Below are positions 23,194 to 31,346 of a stretch of DNA of 39,739 nt, one piece after another. The stretch spans positions 1 through 39,739 of the forward strand of contig NZ_JABEVC010000096.1 in NCBI RefSeq assembly GCF_013044125.1. The letters run 5' to 3'. Each line of letters opens with the position of its first letter. Position 1 is the stretch's first letter. The stretch comes from Acidocella sp. (GTDB lineage: Bacteria > Pseudomonadota > Alphaproteobacteria > Acetobacterales > Acetobacteraceae). Made by a program: the position numbers and the translations under genes. The notes under the pieces are model-generated. The model was not told the DNA's origin and searched no databases. It worked only from the letters and a program-made list of their open reading frames with translations.

Positions 23194-24135
23194 TCAGGCT
23201 TTGCCGGGATAATCGGTGCGGGCGAGTTCGATGCCTTTGACGCAGGCGGCCAGCGTGGCATTCACCGGCGTCGGCACGCCGGCGGCTTTGCCCCAGCGCA
23301 GCACGGCGCCGTGAATGAAGTCGATTTCGGTTTTCTGCCCCTTCTCCAGGCTTTGCAGCATCGAGGTCTTGAATTGCGGCGGCAGACCGGCGCGGGCTTT
23401 TTCCCAGGCTTCACGCGGCTCCGTAACCGAGAGCGCCACGCCATGGGCCCTCGCTACGTCCATGGCTTCGGCAATGGCCGCGAGGGCGGTTTCCTCCAGC
23501 GCGGGCAGGCTGTAGAGCCCGCCGTAGGTCAGGCGCGTGATGGCCGTGAGCGCGCCGCCGGCGACGTTCACCAGCAGCTTGTCCCACATCGTGCCCATGA
23601 TGTTGGACGAGACATGGGTGAGCAAACCGCCGGCATTCAGAACCTCGGCAATATCGCGCACGCGCTGTGTGGTTGTGCCGTCAAGCTCGCCGATGATCGT
23701 CTCCTTGCCTGCGATGCCTGCCCGTACCCGCCCCGGCGCGAGCCATACGCCCCCGACATAGGTTTTTGCGCCCAGCACCTGCGCCCGCCCGGCTACATCG
23801 GCGAGGATATCCTCATGCCCAAGCCCGTTTTGCAGGGACATCACCACCGTCTCCGGCCCGAGCAAGGTGCGGGCGGACTCGATCGCCGCCCGGGTGTCGA
23901 AGGATTTGACCAGGATGATGACGAGATCGGCAATACCGATCCCCTCGATCCGGCTGCGTGCCTGCACTACCACGCGGGTGGATACATCGCCCTCCAGCAG
24001 CTCCAGCCCGCGTTGGTTGATCGCTTCGATATGCGCGCGATTGCGGCCGGCGAGCCAGACATCCGCGCCGCCTCGGGCCAGTGCGCCAGCGATCGTGGAG
24101 CCCAGCGCTCCCGCGCCGATAATGCAGATTTTCAT
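23194..24135 (-). CDS. 2-Dehydropantoate 2-reductase-family oxidoreductase
   Basis: This is a 313-aa NAD(P)-dependent reductase of the ketopantoate reductase (PanE/ApbA) family, started at ATG 24135 with AGGAA about seven bases upstream. The Rossmann motif is MKICIIGAGALGSTIAGALARGG; SLQNGLGHED and MWDKLLVNVAGGALTAI carry the conserved Asn and catalytic Lys. It is the first gene of a five-gene operon with VOC, MaoC, CaiB and AroE genes, so a catabolic hydroxy-acid/keto-acid oxidoreductase role is more likely than pantothenate synthesis. The promoter lies in the 93-base divergent gap with the LysR gene. Confidence 0.88.
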   Translation of the reverse strand: MKICIIGAGALGSTIAGALARGGADVWLAGRNRAHIEAINQRGLELLEGDVSTRVVVQARSRIEGIGIADLVIILVKSFDTRAAIESARTLLGPETVVMSLQNGLGHEDILADVAGRAQVLGAKTYVGGVWLAPGRVRAGIAGKETIIGELDGTTTQRVRDIAEVLNAGGLLTHVSSNIMGTMWDKLLVNVAGGALTAITRLTYGGLYSLPALEETALAAIAEAMDVARAHGVALSVTEPREAWEKARAGLPPQFKTSMLQSLEKGQKTEIDFIHGAVLRWGKAAGVPTPVNATLAACVKGIELARTDYPGKA

Positions 24136-24178
24136 GCCGTTTCCTTGAATGACGGCGTGCGTTCTAGCGTTGAATGAA

Positions 24179-24197
24179 TTATGTAGGTGATACATAA
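24179..24197. promoter_or_regulatory. Candidate LysR-type operator, perfect 19-bp palindrome
   Basis: TTATGTA-GGTGA-TACATAA is a perfect 7-bp inverted repeat with a 5-bp spacer and contains the T-N11-A pattern of LysR regulators (T at 24182, A at 24194). It lies in the short gap between the LysR gene and the divergent operon, the standard position for autoregulation plus activation. Confidence 0.72.
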
Positions 24198-24228
24198 GAG
24201 GCAATTATGCTTATTGTGGATTGCAATA

Positions 24229-25203
24229 ATGAGCGAAGAAACCGGCCTGCTGGACGAAAAATTGCTGCGCCTGTTTGATGCGCTCTATGCGGCGCGCAGC
24301 GTCTCGCGCGCGGCTGTGCAACTGGGGCAGGCGCAGCCGACGGTCAGCATCTGGCTGCGCCGCTTGCGCGAGGCGCTGGGCGACCCGCTTTTTGTGCGCA
24401 CAGAGTCCGGCATGCTCCCCACGCCGCGGGCCGATGAGCTGGTGGGCACGGTGCGCGGCGCGCTGGAGTTGTTGCAGAAGCTCGCTGCCCCGCCGCCGCC
24501 CTATAATCCCGCGACCGATGCGCGGCGTTTCCGCGTCTGCATGACCGATGCGAGCCATGTGACGTTGCTGCCGAAGTTGCTTACCTATGTGCGCGAGGCT
24601 GCTCCCCTGGCCAGTGTGCAGGTCATGCGCATCGACGAGGATACCGGCGGGCTGCTGCAATCGGGGGCTGCCGATCTGGCGCTCGGGCTGATCCCGTCGC
24701 TCGATGCCGGGTTCTACCAGCAGGCGCTTTACACGCAGGATTGGGTCTGCCTGGTGAGGCCCGGCCATCCTCGGCTGGAGGCCGGGTTGAGCCGGGTTTC
24801 CTATGAGCGGGAGGGGCATGCGGGCATCACCTCTGGAACCGGCCAGGCGTTGCTGGAAGCCGCACTCGCGCGTGCCGGCGTGGTCCGTCGCTTGGTCCTG
24901 GAACTGCCGGGGTTTCTTGGGCTGCCGGCGATTATTTCCAGCACGGACCTCATCGCCACCTTGCCGCGGCATATTGGTGAAACACTGGCGCGCAATGCTG
25001 GGCTGCGGGTGCACGACTGCCCACTTCCCGTGCCGAGCTTCACTGTGAAGCAGCATTGGCATGCGCGCTACCACCACGACCCGGCCAATCGCTGGCTACG
25101 CCTGAGTTGCGCCAAGCTGTTCAAGCACCTGCCAGGCGAGGAAGAGTTGCGCGAAGTTCAGTCATCTGAAGGTTCGGGCCTCCTGGCGCCGCCGGGGGCA
25201 TGA
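24229..25203 (+). CDS. LysR-family transcriptional regulator
   Basis: This 324-aa regulator starts at ATG 24229; a GTG at 24187 is in frame but would begin inside the palindromic operator. The N-terminal winged helix is clear (LLRLFDALYAARSVSRAAVQLGQAQPTVSIWLRRLREALGDPLFVRTESGMLPTPRADEL). The PTVSIWLRRLR..FVRT..GMLPTPRA form belongs to the NahR/LinR/NodD group. The rest is the periplasmic-binding-protein-like effector domain (ARRFRVCMTDASHVTLLPKLLTYVREAAPLASVQVMRIDED). It is divergent from the five-gene AroE/CaiB operon and is the likely controller. The effector may be the pathway substrate or an intermediate. Confidence 0.93.
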   Translation: MSEETGLLDEKLLRLFDALYAARSVSRAAVQLGQAQPTVSIWLRRLREALGDPLFVRTESGMLPTPRADELVGTVRGALELLQKLAAPPPPYNPATDARRFRVCMTDASHVTLLPKLLTYVREAAPLASVQVMRIDEDTGGLLQSGAADLALGLIPSLDAGFYQQALYTQDWVCLVRPGHPRLEAGLSRVSYEREGHAGITSGTGQALLEAALARAGVVRRLVLELPGFLGLPAIISSTDLIATLPRHIGETLARNAGLRVHDCPLPVPSFTVKQHWHARYHHDPANRWLRLSCAKLFKHLPGEEELREVQSSEGSGLLAPPGA

Positions 25204-25210
25204 TGATGGA

Positions 25211-27076
25211 TTAATAGTGGCCTTGTTGGCGCAGGTTCGCCATCGCCGCGAGGCGAATCGGGGCGTTGTTCGCGCCGTAGCCCTGGTAGCCGTTGCGCTG
25301 CAGGAGTTCGAAGAAAAAGCGGCCGGAGAAATTCGGGGTGTAGGTATGCCGGAAATCTCCCTGTGCATCCGCGTCGTAGAGAATGCCGAGTTGTTCAAAT
25401 TTTGCCAGGGTCGCGCGATCAAGGCCAAAGCGAGCCCCGAGGTCTTCGTAATAATTGGCAGGAATTGGTAAGACCGGTATCCCGGCGGCGATGGCTTTTT
25501 GCGTTGCCGATATAATGTCCGGTGTGGCAAAGGCGACGTGATGCACGCCCGACCCGGCGGCTTGATTCACAAACAGGGACGTCTCCGTTGCGGGACTTTC
25601 GGAGATGTTGAGGGGTATCCGAATGGTTCCCGCCGTGTTCTTCATGGTACGCGAGCGGATCAGGCCGAAGCGATCGGCAAATTCGATTGTGGCCTCGGGA
25701 ATAAGGCCAAACAGGGTACGATAAAAAAGCACAAATCTATCCAGTGATCCCGGACTAAGAGCCTGGGTGATGTGGTCAATTTTAAGCGGCGTGCCGGGTT
25801 GGGTTCCGGTGAGCGGGAACAGCTCGAAATCCTGACGCCACATCCCGGCGGCGGCGGCGGGCTCTACGAGGTAGAGCAAGGAGCCGTTTGGCTCACGCAC
25901 GGCGGGAATGCGGTGTTCTCCGGGGCCGGTGCGTTCGGTCCAGGTTGGCGAGAGCAGAGCGGCTGCACGAGCCAGAGCGGGCGCGACCTGATCCACCTTG
26001 AGGGCAAGCGCGCAAACCGAAGGGCCGTGCAACGCAAAATGCTCCGAGGCGGCGCTATCGGGCTCGGCGTTGAGCACGATGTTCACCTCGCTTTGGCGAT
26101 ATAGGCTAACAGCTTTGGAGCGGTGGCGCCCGGCAAGGCGAAAGCCGAGCCGGCCGAGAACGATGGCGAGCTGCTCGGCGGCCTCATTGTCCACGGCAAA
26201 TTCGATGAACTCAAAGCCGTCTAGCGCTGGCGGTGGCGGCAGGTAGGTGCGCCCGGCCTCGGACTCAATCCAGATGAGTGAACGTAAACCGTCCAGAGCA
26301 AGGGGGCGGGGAGGGCTGGCGCGGAACTCGTTGTTAAAAATTTTCAGGCCGAGCGGCCCTTCATACCCGGCGCGCAGCGCGTCCCGCAAAAAGCCGATAA
26401 CGTCCAGGTCTCCTTGGCCAGGAAAATTGCGGTAATGCCGGCTCCAGGTGGCAATATCCAGGGTGAGGCGTGGTGCGTCGGCCAGTTGCAGGGAGAAAAT
26501 TTTATCCCCGGGAACGTCCTCGATCCCGGCCAGACTGCCGCCCGGTGCCAGGGTATGGAAGCTATCGAGGGCTAGCCCCAGGGCCGGGAGATTGACGGCT
26601 TTGACGATATCCCAGGCTTGCCGCCAGGATTTGACGTGACGCCCCCAGGCCAGGGCCTGATAGGCAATTTTGAGGCCCCGCTGCCCAGCGCGCTCGGCGA
26701 GCTGGGATAGGTCCGCCGCAGCGCGCGAGGGGTCACCCACCGCCGCTTCTTGGATGTTACTATATAAAAGGAGTTGCCTGGCCCCTAGTTCCGCCATGAC
26801 GTCGAATTTGCCTTCCGCACGGGCCAAATTCCGCGTCAGCGTAGCCTGATCCATACATTCGAAGTCCCGGAAGGGTTGGAGACTTAAGATACTGAGGCCG
26901 AGATCGCTGGCCAAATGGGCAACGTCCCGGGGCGTCCCATCGAAGCTCAGAAGGTCGGTCTCAAAAATTTCAACAGCATCGAACCCCGCCGCCGCCGCCG
27001 CTTCCAGCTTGTCAGGCAATGTTCCGCTGAGTGAGACCGTGGCGATGGATTTCTGCAGCGGGCTGAGAATGTTCAC
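25211..27076 (-). CDS. QuiC-type fusion: 3-dehydroshikimate-dehydratase-like domain + HPPD-like domain
   Basis: This 621-aa protein starts at GTG 27076, which has AGGAGG eight bases upstream. Residues 1-275 form a sugar-phosphate-isomerase-like TIM barrel; residues 285-621 are a 4-hydroxyphenylpyruvate-dioxygenase-like region. The arrangement matches QuiC1-type 3-dehydroshikimate dehydratases, which make protocatechuate from quinate or shikimate. The HPPD part keeps the 2-His-1-Glu iron ligands (His435, His513, Glu590) and the C-terminal FFFELLQRNGYQGYGANNAPIRL block. In the barrel, Asp171 and Gln197 are present, but the two Glu ligands expected in YEALAWG and LEIFND are Gln140 (YQALAWG) and Lys245 (LKIFNN). 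The dehydratase domain may therefore be weak, inactive or altered. It is divergent from the second AroE gene. Confidence 0.88.
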   Translation of the reverse strand: MNILSPLQKSIATVSLSGTLPDKLEAAAAAGFDAVEIFETDLLSFDGTPRDVAHLASDLGLSILSLQPFRDFECMDQATLTRNLARAEGKFDVMAELGARQLLLYSNIQEAAVGDPSRAAADLSQLAERAGQRGLKIAYQALAWGRHVKSWRQAWDIVKAVNLPALGLALDSFHTLAPGGSLAGIEDVPGDKIFSLQLADAPRLTLDIATWSRHYRNFPGQGDLDVIGFLRDALRAGYEGPLGLKIFNNEFRASPPRPLALDGLRSLIWIESEAGRTYLPPPPALDGFEFIEFAVDNEAAEQLAIVLGRLGFRLAGRHRSKAVSLYRQSEVNIVLNAEPDSAASEHFALHGPSVCALALKVDQVAPALARAAALLSPTWTERTGPGEHRIPAVREPNGSLLYLVEPAAAAGMWRQDFELFPLTGTQPGTPLKIDHITQALSPGSLDRFVLFYRTLFGLIPEATIEFADRFGLIRSRTMKNTAGTIRIPLNISESPATETSLFVNQAAGSGVHHVAFATPDIISATQKAIAAGIPVLPIPANYYEDLGARFGLDRATLAKFEQLGILYDADAQGDFRHTYTPNFSGRFFFELLQRNGYQGYGANNAPIRLAAMANLRQQGHY

Positions 27077-27272
27077 AGCTTGAGCCTCCTGATGTCTGGG
27101 GCGGATATGACAAAAATTAATAGCCGAAGATATTGCCCCTTGCAACGTACCAAAAAGTTAGTTAGTAAAGTGCCCGTAAAATGATAATTGGAACGCCCAC
27201 AAGTTGATGTTAACCTTGGCACTCTTTGTTGCAGTGCGGCATTTTGCTTAAAGATTACGAAAAGAGAGGCTG
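27077..27272. promoter_or_regulatory. Divergent promoter region, QuiC-type fusion / NAD-type aroE
   Basis: This 196-base AT-rich gap between two divergent genes must hold both promoters. Short repeated elements are visible (ttgcaac; ccaaaaagttagttagt), but I found no perfect operator palindrome. A sigma-54-like tggcac..ttgca at 27217-27233 has the wrong spacing and is not accepted. Confidence 0.4.
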
Positions 27273-28166
27273 ATGGCTCATATGAACGTCCCAAATCGTG
27301 ATGAGAAAACCCAGTCTATGAGCTTAGCTAATTCTGTACTTGTTGGTTTAATTGGGGAAGGGATTGGGCCGTCGCGCTCCCCCTTCATGCATGAAACCGA
27401 AGCCGCGGCGCTGGGGATCAAGCTGATCTATCGGCTGATCGACCTGCCGGTGCTGGGTCTCGATGTGAGTTCGCTTGAAGTCCTGCTGCACGCGGCGGAA
27501 TTGATGGGTTTCTCCGGCGTCAATGTCACGCATCCCTGCAAGCAGGCGGTTATCCCTTTGTTGGACGGTCTCTCTGATGAAGCGCGTGCGCTGGGAGCGG
27601 TTAACACGGTGCTGTTCCGTGAAGGTAAGCGGATGGGCCATAACACGGATTGGTTTGGTTTTGCCGAGGCTTTCCGTCTACGTATGCCGGGCGCATCGCT
27701 GGAGCGGGTGGTACAGCTGGGCGCCGGGGGAGCTGGTGCTGCGGTAGCGTACGCCATACTGAAAATGGGCGCAAAGCATATCGTGATTGTTGATGTTGAT
27801 CCTCAGCGTGCCGATGATGTGGTTCAAAAGTTTTCGGCCTTATTTGGCGCGGATCGAATTTCTGGCGCGGCATCCGCGGCGGAGGCGCTCATCGGCGCAA
27901 CCGGATTGATTAATGCAACACCAATCGGCATGGCGGCGCATCCGGGCCTGCCGCTTGACAGCGCCTTGCTGCGCCCGGATTTGTGGGTCGCCGAGGTTGT
28001 TTATTTTCCCCTGGAAACCGCATTGTTGAAAGCCGCGCGTGAAATTGGCTGCCGCACGGTGGACGGCGGCGGCATGGCGGTCTTCCAAGCGGCTGAAGCT
28101 TTCCGTTTGTTTACAGGAATCGTCCCGGATGCAGCCAGAATGCTGGCAAACTTCGCGGCGGAATAA
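27273..28166 (+). CDS. Shikimate/quinate dehydrogenase family protein (NAD-type)
   Basis: This 297-aa AroE-family dehydrogenase shows IGEGIGPSRSPFMHETEA at the substrate loop, catalytic Lys90 in NVTHPCK, Asn111 in AVNTV, catalytic Asp126 in GHNTD, and the nucleotide loop GAGGAG (150-155). After the second strand it reads IVIVDVDPQRAD, with Asp in place of the NRT motif, pointing to NAD+ rather than NADP+. NAD preference and the SRSPFMHE form fit catabolic quinate/shikimate dehydrogenases. It is divergent from the QuiC-type gene and followed by a porin and an MFS permease, so oxidation of imported shikimate or quinate is the most economical reading. The first ATG (27273) has AGAGG close upstream; ATGs at 27282 and 27318 are alternatives. 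Confidence 0.9.
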   Translation: MAHMNVPNRDEKTQSMSLANSVLVGLIGEGIGPSRSPFMHETEAAALGIKLIYRLIDLPVLGLDVSSLEVLLHAAELMGFSGVNVTHPCKQAVIPLLDGLSDEARALGAVNTVLFREGKRMGHNTDWFGFAEAFRLRMPGASLERVVQLGAGGAGAAVAYAILKMGAKHIVIVDVDPQRADDVVQKFSALFGADRISGAASAAEALIGATGLINATPIGMAAHPGLPLDSALLRPDLWVAEVVYFPLETALLKAAREIGCRTVDGGGMAVFQAAEAFRLFTGIVPDAARMLANFAAE

Positions 28167-28306
28167 AGATATGCGGGACATATATGTTCCGTGCAAAGAG
28201 ACGAACCAGTTGGTTTGTAACATGTCTGAAAATTCGAAAGTTATGGGTAATACCAGGGGCATGTGCCGCTCAAGCGGCTAAAAACACCTAAAGGGAGACG
28301 TATGTA

Positions 28307-29635
28307 ATGAATAAACTCAAGCAGTCGGCAACTCGTCTGGGATTGAAGGCAACATTATTGGCGGGCGGCGCCTTGTTTGCCGTTGCCGCGACAGCACACG
28401 CGCAATCAGGGGCCTCTCCGGCTTCGACCAATTTTTTTACCCGGCCGCTTATGACGGGTAACTGGAACGGCGCGCGGACAAAGCTCGAAGATACCGGAAT
28501 CACCTTTAATGGATTCTACGTAGGTGAATATGCCAACGGGGTCTCTGGCGGAAATCGCCAGGGCGGCGATTTCGCCGCGCAGTTCGGTCTTGGTATGGAT
28601 GTCGATCTCGGCAAGCTGGCAGGGCTGGAGGGCGCCAGTCTGCATTTCGCGGTCAACCAGCGCGTCGGCCGCAACACCTCGGCGGACTATATCGGCAACC
28701 GCCTTGCCGTGCAGGAAGTCTATGGCGCCGGCGAGACGCTGCGCATCGTGGAAATGAGCTATGAGCAGAAGTTCGATGATGGCGCTTTCGATACGAAAAT
28801 CGGCTTCTACCCAATGGGCAACGATTTTGCCGGAACCCCGCTGCTGCTGGATTTCCAGAACGTCGGTTTTTGTATCCATCCGCAGAACCTTCCGGCTTCC
28901 AGCGGCTGGTCTGATTATCCCACCGGCAAGTGGGGCGGGCGTATCAAATGGATGCCCACAACCAATTCTTACATCCAGGCCGGTGTGTACGACGTCAACC
29001 CAGGCTATTACGCCAAGGAAAACGGCATGAAGGTGAGCACCTCGGGCTCCACCGGCGCGCTGATCCCGGTCGAGGTCGAGTACACATCAGCTCTCGGCGC
29101 TGCCGGACTGCCGGGTCACTATAAGGCGGGCGTGTATTACGATACTTCGACCGTCAAAAATGCCGCCGATGTCACCGCTACGCAAAATGCCATGGAAACC
29201 GGCCGTTACGGTGGCTACCTGCTGGCGGATCAGATGATCTACAGTTTCGATGGCACACCAAAGCGCGGCCTGATTGCCTTCGCCCAGGTTTCCTATTCCG
29301 ATCCGCAGACCTCGGTGTATGAAAGCACCCTGGCCGGTGGCGTCGTCGCGCAGGGGCCGTTTGCCTCTCGTCCGAATGACTTCATTGCACTCGGTTATGT
29401 GCGCGCGGGGCTCAACAACCGGACGATCAACGCGAAGGAGCTCGCCTCACGCGGTACATTGTCGGGGCTGTCAAATGGTGAAGGCGTCGTCGAACTCGGC
29501 TATGGCCTGAAAGCGACGCCCTGGCTGCTAATTCATCCGAATGTGCAGTACATCACCGATCCGGGCACGTTCTCCTACAACAAGCACATGAAAAATGCTT
29601 GGGCGATTGGCCTGCAAACCAAGGTCTTCTTCTAG
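28307..29635 (+). CDS. Carbohydrate porin, OprB family
   Basis: This 442-aa outer-membrane porin has a signal peptide (LKATLLAGGALFAVAATAHA, cleavage after AHA) and GGGAG nine bases upstream of the ATG. OprB-type features are LMTGNWNGARTKLEDTGITFNGFYVGEYANGVSGG near the N-terminus, ETLRIVEMSYEQKF, and the C-terminal PWLLIHPNVQYITDPG..NAWAIGLQTKVFF ending in Phe. OprB porins admit sugars and similar polar molecules. The position between the NAD-type AroE gene and an MFS permease gene suggests entry of the same substrate. It is probably co-transcribed with the AroE gene, from which it is separated by 140 bases. Confidence 0.9.
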   Translation: MNKLKQSATRLGLKATLLAGGALFAVAATAHAQSGASPASTNFFTRPLMTGNWNGARTKLEDTGITFNGFYVGEYANGVSGGNRQGGDFAAQFGLGMDVDLGKLAGLEGASLHFAVNQRVGRNTSADYIGNRLAVQEVYGAGETLRIVEMSYEQKFDDGAFDTKIGFYPMGNDFAGTPLLLDFQNVGFCIHPQNLPASSGWSDYPTGKWGGRIKWMPTTNSYIQAGVYDVNPGYYAKENGMKVSTSGSTGALIPVEVEYTSALGAAGLPGHYKAGVYYDTSTVKNAADVTATQNAMETGRYGGYLLADQMIYSFDGTPKRGLIAFAQVSYSDPQTSVYESTLAGGVVAQGPFASRPNDFIALGYVRAGLNNRTINAKELASRGTLSGLSNGEGVVELGYGLKATPWLLIHPNVQYITDPGTFSYNKHMKNAWAIGLQTKVFF

Positions 29636-29646
29636 AAACGAACGAG

Positions 29647-29678
29647 GGCGCCTGGATCATGAGCCTGCTCCAGGCGCC
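29647..29678 (+). terminator. Hairpin between porin and MFS genes
   Basis: A perfect 10-bp stem (ggcgcctgga at 29647-29656, tccaggcgcc at 29669-29678, 12-base loop) lies just after the porin stop. No T tract follows. A partial terminator or mRNA stabiliser that keeps porin expression above that of the permease would fit. Confidence 0.6.
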
Positions 29679-29747
29679 TAATGCGGCGAGTGTGTTCAAA
29701 CATGACAACTCAGTTGTTTGCAGAATATCGCGAGGGAGAAATTTAAA

Positions 29748-31061
29748 ATGAATTCGACGACAACCGCTTCCACGTTATCCAGAGCGGGGGCAAAACCCCG
29801 GACAAGGGCACGCTTTGCCGTCCTGGCGCTAATCGCCGTTGTGACAATGGTAAATTATCTTGATCGTTCAGTGCTCGGCTTGGCCGCGCCAGCGATGGCG
29901 AAAGATCTTGGGTTTGCAGCGAGCAGTCTTGGGTTGATCTTCTCGGCCTTCGCATGGACGTATACCGCGAGTCAGATTCCGGGCGGTGTGTTTTTGGACC
30001 GGTTCGGAACCAAACTTACCTATGGACTCGCCATCATTGTCTGGTCCGCGATCACCTTCGCGCAGAGCATGGTTGGCGGCATGGGTGCCTTGCTCGCTTG
30101 CCGCTTTGGCCTTGGTGTTGCCGAAGCGCCTTGCTTTCCGACCAACGGCCGCATCGTGGGTATATGGTTTCCGCAGAAAGAGCGCGCGCGGGCAACCAGT
30201 ATTTATACAGTTGGGGAATATGTGGGTCTTGCATTCCTGAGCCCGATTCTTCTGTGGATTATGCACGTATGGAGCTGGCACGTATTATTCCTTGTTGTTG
30301 GCAGCTTTGGTATTTTGCTCGGCATTGTCCTGCTGGTCGCCTATCGCAACCCGCAAGAGAGCAAATGGGCCAATCAGGAAGAGCTGGATTACATCGAAGC
30401 GGGTGGCGGTCTTCAGCCGGTTAATGCCGACGCGACGGCTTTCTCTTGGAGTAATGTCCGTAAGCTGCTGGGGTACCGGCAGGTCTGGGGCGCATCCATC
30501 GGACAGTTTGCCGGCAACGCAACATTAGTGTTTTTCCTGACCTGGTTCCCGACTTACCTGGTGCAGGCGCGTGGCATGGGGTGGGTTAAGGAAGGCTTCT
30601 TCGTGGTGCTTCCATTTGCTGCGGGGGCGGTCGGTGTGCTTGTTGGCGGCGCTCTGTCGGATAAGTTGCTTAGCTGGACTGGCTCGGTGAATATTTCGCG
30701 AAAGACACCGATCATTGCCGGGCTATTGCTTGCTTCGACGATCATTACCGCTAACTACGTTAATAGTAATGCGATGGTGATTGCGATTCTGTCTCTTGCC
30801 TTTTTTGGCCAAGGAATGGTTGGGCTGGGCTGGACCGTTATTTCTGACATCGCACCGAAAAATCTAATGGGCCTTACGGGAGGCATCTTCAACGCAATGA
30901 CCAATCTCGCAGGTATCGTCACCCCGTTGGCCATTGGATACATTGTTGCTGAAACACATTCGTTTGCTGGAGCCTTGTCCTTTGTCGGTGTCGTCGCATT
31001 GATTGGCGTATTTTCGTACATCTTCGTTCTCGGTGATATTAAACGTATCAACTTGGATTAG
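29748..31061 (+). CDS. MFS transporter, anion:cation symporter (ACS) type
   Basis: This inner-membrane importer is 437 aa from ATG 29748, which has GAGGGAG upstream. Twelve hydrophobic segments are visible. Early motifs are VNYLDRSVLGLAAPAMAKDLGF and the motif A-like GGVFLDRFGTKLTYG; RFGLGVAEAPCFPTNGRIVGIWFPQKERARATSIYTVGEYVGLAFLSPI is diagnostic of the ACS subfamily that carries organic anions such as hexuronates, galactonate and aromatic acids. With the porin and AroE genes next to it, a quinate/shikimate-type acid is a reasonable substrate guess. It is followed by a strong hairpin. Confidence 0.92.
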   Translation: MNSTTTASTLSRAGAKPRTRARFAVLALIAVVTMVNYLDRSVLGLAAPAMAKDLGFAASSLGLIFSAFAWTYTASQIPGGVFLDRFGTKLTYGLAIIVWSAITFAQSMVGGMGALLACRFGLGVAEAPCFPTNGRIVGIWFPQKERARATSIYTVGEYVGLAFLSPILLWIMHVWSWHVLFLVVGSFGILLGIVLLVAYRNPQESKWANQEELDYIEAGGGLQPVNADATAFSWSNVRKLLGYRQVWGASIGQFAGNATLVFFLTWFPTYLVQARGMGWVKEGFFVVLPFAAGAVGVLVGGALSDKLLSWTGSVNISRKTPIIAGLLLASTIITANYVNSNAMVIAILSLAFFGQGMVGLGWTVISDIAPKNLMGLTGGIFNAMTNLAGIVTPLAIGYIVAETHSFAGALSFVGVVALIGVFSYIFVLGDIKRINLD

Positions 31062-31100
31062 GAGCATCTCCGAAAAAGCACATATTCTGAATTGTAGATG

Positions 31101-31138
31101 CCAGCGCTTTAGCTAGCTCGATTTCGCTAAAGCGCTGG
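31101..31138 (+). terminator. Terminator-like hairpin after MFS gene
   Basis: A perfect 13-bp stem (31101-31113 with 31126-31138, 12-base loop) lies 39 bases after the MFS stop. There is no T run directly after it. It probably ends the AroE/porin/MFS transcript. Confidence 0.7.
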
Positions 31139-31261
31139 TAGATAAACTAGATGTTGTGAAGAGGTATCGGATGTGACTAGGCAGACGATACAAAAAAATT
31201 TTTGAAAAAAGATAGATTGGCGTGATCTTGAAGAAGCAAAACTGCAAGGCGGCGAAGCATG

Positions 31262-31297
31262 ATACTTTTAAGTATTAGAACCAACCGGAATATTCCG
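31262..31297. promoter_or_regulatory. Two palindromes upstream of the isomerase gene
   Basis: ATACTT-TT-AAGTAT (31262-31275) and CGGAATATTCCG (31286-31297) are both perfect inverted repeats, 10 bases apart. They lie 50-85 bases ahead of the isomerase start and just after an A/T-tract region near 31190-31210. They are well placed as operators for the start of the AT-rich cluster. Confidence 0.45.
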
Positions 31298-31346
31298 ACG
31301 GTATGACGGAACAAAGATTATCAACGAATAGAACATCGAGTAAACC

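Noticed and set aside
23179-24177. Long open frame (332 codons) on the plus strand opposite the ketopantoate-reductase-like gene
   Set aside because: Featureless translation; the minus strand shows a complete Rossmann enzyme with start site and operon context.
27217-27233. Sigma-54-like promoter (tggcac followed by ttgca) upstream of the NAD-type aroE gene
   Set aside because: The GG and GC elements are separated by 11 bases instead of the strict 10, and no enhancer-binding regulator gene is in the window.
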